Positions 29,603-32,524 of a stretch of 32,524 bases of DNA are shown here, piece after piece. The DNA comes from Prochlorococcus sp. AG-679-P15. Lineage in GTDB: Bacteria; Cyanobacteriota; Cyanobacteriia; PCC-6307; Cyanobiaceae. The notes under the pieces are model-generated. The model saw only the letters and a program-made list of their open reading frames with translations. It was not told the DNA's origin and made no database searches. The stretch spans positions 1-32,524 of the forward strand of contig QCUW01000009.1 in assembly GCA_003210695.1 (NCBI GenBank), given 5' to 3'. A program made the position numbers and the translations under genes. Numbering within the stretch: position 1 is the first letter of the stretch; every line of letters starts with the position of its first letter.

Positions 29603-30052
29603 TTAAAAAGGTATTTCGTCAACCTCAGGTACTAATGGTGAACTATCCCATTGTGAAGTTTCGGGATTGTCTGATTTCTCTTCAGAAGAATTGCTATCGT
29701 TTGTATTAGAAATATTAGGTTCTTTTTTCTCTGAGGTTATTTCCCCAGCTGGACTTATATGATGAATTCTTGAAGCTGTTAGTTCAGTCTGCTTTTCTTT
29801 AGTACCATCTTGTCTGGTTACCGAGTTCATTCTAAGACGCCCCTCAACTACGATGTTTTGACCTTCTTTTAATTCTTCCACCATTTCTTTTGCGATAGTG
29901 CCCCAACCTAAAACTTTTAATTCTCTAGATGGATCTTCATCTCGTAATCCTTTGAAACTGACCATCATTTCAGCAATGGGCGTTTTACTCTCTTTGGTAT
30001 ATCTCATCTGAGGAGCGGTATTTATTACGGCTTGAATTAAACAATGATTCAT
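29603..30052 (-). CDS. ssb: Single-stranded DNA-binding protein
   Basis: 149 aa OB-fold; LKVLGWGTIAKEMVEELKEGQNIVVEGRLRMNSVTRQDGTKEKQTEL, acidic tail ending VDEIPF. Confidence 0.93.
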   Translation of the reverse strand: MNHCLIQAVINTAPQMRYTKESKTPIAEMMVSFKGLRDEDPSRELKVLGWGTIAKEMVEELKEGQNIVVEGRLRMNSVTRQDGTKEKQTELTASRIHHISPAGEITSEKKEPNISNTNDSNSSEEKSDNPETSQWDSSPLVPEVDEIPF

Positions 30053-30081
30053 TAACTTCTATTTAATTTAAAGACATATTG

Positions 30082-30879
30082 ATGCACAATTCAAAAAATT
30101 GCCACGAAAATGTTTGGATCCTTTCAGGAACGTCTGATGGACCAGCTATAGTTAACAAACTGTTAAAACTTGACTATGTAGTATTTGCAAGTGTTGTTAC
30201 GCATAAAGCAAGTAGATCTTACGCTAAAAATTTAAAGTTACACATCATTACAGGAAAATTAAATGATTCAATTGAAATTATCGATTTTATTGAAAAAAAT
30301 AATATTAATTATGTAATTGATGCAACCCATCCATTTGCTTTGATTATAACTAAAAATCTTATTGAAGCATGCCAAAAAATTAAAAAGCCTCTTTTTTCTT
30401 TTGAAAGGAAATCGCAAATAAAACCATATGAAAATTTTAACTACATAAATGGTTTAAAAGATATAGACAAGGAAGATCTTGTAAATAAAAATATTCTTTT
30501 AGCCATAGGATCTAAATTACTTAATGAAACAGCAAGCTATTATTCTAAATGCGGTGCAAATGTATTTACAAGAGTTATTCCAACATTTGAAAGTATATCT
30601 AAAGCTTTTGGGTCATGTATAAAAAAATCAAATATTGCAATACTTGAACCAAGTAAAACAAAAGGGAATATTTTAGAAAAAAAACTTTGTGATCATTGGA
30701 ATATAGATTATATACTTTGCAGAGATTCTGGAAGTTATGCCCAAATGAATTGGGAGGAAATTGTTTATGAAAGTGATATGAAGTTATTTTTAGTTAAAAG
30801 ACCAAAATTAACATACAAAAATTCGCTAATATTTTTTGATTATGATAGTTTGATAAATCAAATAACTAGAAAAATTTAA
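30082..30879 (+). CDS. cobK: Precorrin-6A reductase
   Basis: WILSGTSDGPAIVNKLL, YVIDATHPFALIITKNLIEAC, SKTKGNILEKKL, CRDSGSYAQM; ATG at 30082 preferred over TTG at 30079. Confidence 0.88.
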   Translation: MHNSKNCHENVWILSGTSDGPAIVNKLLKLDYVVFASVVTHKASRSYAKNLKLHIITGKLNDSIEIIDFIEKNNINYVIDATHPFALIITKNLIEACQKIKKPLFSFERKSQIKPYENFNYINGLKDIDKEDLVNKNILLAIGSKLLNETASYYSKCGANVFTRVIPTFESISKAFGSCIKKSNIAILEPSKTKGNILEKKLCDHWNIDYILCRDSGSYAQMNWEEIVYESDMKLFLVKRPKLTYKNSLIFFDYDSLINQITRKI

Positions 30880-30889
30880 CACTTAAATT

Positions 30890-31204
30890 ATGAAACAAGT
30901 TTTGCTTTTGATAACGACTGAAAACAATAAAAAGCGAGCTAAAAAAATTGCAAAATTACTTCTCAAAAAAAAACTTGCATCATGTGTCTCCCTAAAAAAA
31001 ATTCATTCCATTTATGAATGGGAAGGGAATATTGAGAAAGTTAATGAAGTTGAAATTACAATAAAAAGTAAACCAGAATTAAAAAATGCTCTGATAGTTT
31101 TCTTAAAAAAAATTACATCATGTGATCTTCCTCAAATTATTTATAAGAAATTTAATTCTGAAAAAAAATATTTAAATTGGGTGTATAAATCTAATTCAAA
31201 CTAA
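30890..31204 (+). CDS. cutA: CutA family divalent-ion tolerance protein
   Basis: 104 aa; AKKIAKLLLKKKLASCVSLKKIHSIYEWEGNIEKVNEVEITIKSK, YLNWV. Confidence 0.92.
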   Translation: MKQVLLLITTENNKKRAKKIAKLLLKKKLASCVSLKKIHSIYEWEGNIEKVNEVEITIKSKPELKNALIVFLKKITSCDLPQIIYKKFNSEKKYLNWVYKSNSN

Positions 31205-32212
31205 GTTTGAGTCTATTAATTTTTGAAGGTCAATATTAGATCTAGAACCTAGCTGCGTAATTATATAACCAGCGCATATTGAGCCCATTTCTCCGCATTT
31301 CTTTAAAGTATAGTTTTTAATTAGTCCATGAATAAATCCACCAGCATATAGATCTCCTGCACCGGTCGTATCAATAATATTTCCTAATAGTTTAGGTTTT
31401 ACTTCTTCAGAATCCCCTTTATTAATAACTAAAGAACCCCTACTGCCTAATGTTATTATTACTAATTCACATATTGAAGAGATTGACTCTTTGCAGCTTT
31501 GTAAATCATTTTTCTTAAAAAGACTTAAAACTTCAGATTCATTACAAAAAACGACATCTATATAGCTATCAATTAATTCTAGGAAACTTTCTCGATGTCT
31601 ATCTACACAAAAAGCGTCTGATAAGGAAAGTATAATTTTTGTATTTGAATCTTTGGCAATCTTGGCAGATTTAAGAAAGGCATTTTTAGCTAAATAACTA
31701 TCCCATAAGTATCCCTCTAGATATAAATATTTGCTATTTTTTATTGAATTATAATTAACATCTTTTGGCTCAAATTCAACAGATGCTCCTAAGTAAGTAC
31801 ACATAGTTCTTTGAGCGTCTGGGGTTATAAAAATTATCGAATGTGCACTCGATGGCCCTTCATCTATAGGAAGGGTATTGAAGATAGTATTACTTTTTCT
31901 AATATCAGTAGAAAAAAAATTGCCAAAATTATCATTCTTTACTCTTCCAATAAATTGAACATTATCTCCTAATTCAGCCAAACAAACGACCGTATTGGCA
32001 GACGAACCCCCTGATACTTTTTTAATTACTTTGCAATTTTCTAATAAAACTTCAGATTCATATGAATTAATAAGATTCATAGAGCCCTTTTTAAGGTTAT
32101 TTACCTCTAAAAATTGATCTTCCACGTTTACGATAATGTCTACTATTGCATTTCCTATCCCTATAAGATCAATATCTTTTTTTTGATTGTCATGCCAATA
32201 TTTTGCTTCCAT
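31196..32212 (-). CDS. PfkB-family carbohydrate/nucleoside kinase (adenosine kinase-like)
   Basis: 338 aa; GIGNAIVDIIVNV, GGSSANTVVCLAELG, DTTGAGDLYAGGFIHGL. Confidence 0.9.
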   Translation of the reverse strand: MEAKYWHDNQKKDIDLIGIGNAIVDIIVNVEDQFLEVNNLKKGSMNLINSYESEVLLENCKVIKKVSGGSSANTVVCLAELGDNVQFIGRVKNDNFGNFFSTDIRKSNTIFNTLPIDEGPSSAHSIIFITPDAQRTMCTYLGASVEFEPKDVNYNSIKNSKYLYLEGYLWDSYLAKNAFLKSAKIAKDSNTKIILSLSDAFCVDRHRESFLELIDSYIDVVFCNESEVLSLFKKNDLQSCKESISSICELVIITLGSRGSLVINKGDSEEVKPKLLGNIIDTTGAGDLYAGGFIHGLIKNYTLKKCGEMGSICAGYIITQLGSRSNIDLQKLIDSNLV

Positions 32213-32231
32213 TAATCGTAAAATTACTAAA

Positions 32232-32524
32232 TTATCTTAAAAGTGCTCTTTTAGGCCCATGTATAGGGTCTTCAATTACTATAGTCTGATCTCTATTTGC
32301 ACCTAATGAGACAATAGCAATCGGGACTTCCATTAATTCAGCAAGAAATCTAAGGTAATTCATAGCATTTTCAGGCAGATCAGATAGTTTTCGGCAATTA
32401 GCAGTAGAACATTGCCACCCTTTTAATTTCTTAAATATTGGTTTACATTTTTTTAGATCATCAGAATTTGTAGGGAAATAATCTATTTCTTTACCATCTA
32501 ATTCATACGCAATACAAACTTGTA
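32232..32524 (-). CDS. purA: Adenylosuccinate synthetase, C-terminal part (truncated by window edge)
   Basis: Reverse strand reads [95 protein letters not shown], typical of PurA. Confidence 0.93.
   Translation of the reverse strand, partial: QVCIAYELDGKEIDYFPTNSDDLKKCKPIFKKLKGWQCSTANCRKLSDLPENAMNYLRFLAELMEVPIAIVSLGANRDQTIVIEDPIHGPKRALLR

Overview
The window is AT-rich and gene-dense. It looks like core chromosome of a high-light-adapted Prochlorococcus, judging from psaF/psaJ, an Hli protein, the hemC-rpoD-priA-argB order and low GC; this is recognition without a search. I support about 33 protein-coding genes, including two cut by the window edges (psaJ at the left, purA at the right), plus tRNA-Asp(GUC) and tRNA-Trp(CCA). 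I saw no integrase, transposase, CRISPR array, rRNA, toxin-antitoxin pair or recognisable defence island, and no convincing new multigene system. The observations most worth following up are: (1) an uncalled 32-codon ORF in the rpoD-priA gap that overlaps the priA start; (2) a nearly identical 6x21-bp tandem array encoding a His-rich linker in a COG0523/CobW GTPase, within an apparent yjbQ-pterin dehydratase-cobW-iron permease operon; (3) a poorly characterised pair, a BioD-like/DRTGG protein and a DprA-like Rossmann protein, next to YajQ; (4) a LarC gene without other lar genes in view, beside a cyanobacterial hypothetical; (5) an 11-bp direct repeat spaced exactly 100 bp in a divergent promoter region; (6) a hairpin spanning the xthA stop codon and an acidic XthA tail. 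No database search was run; all product names come from reading the translations.
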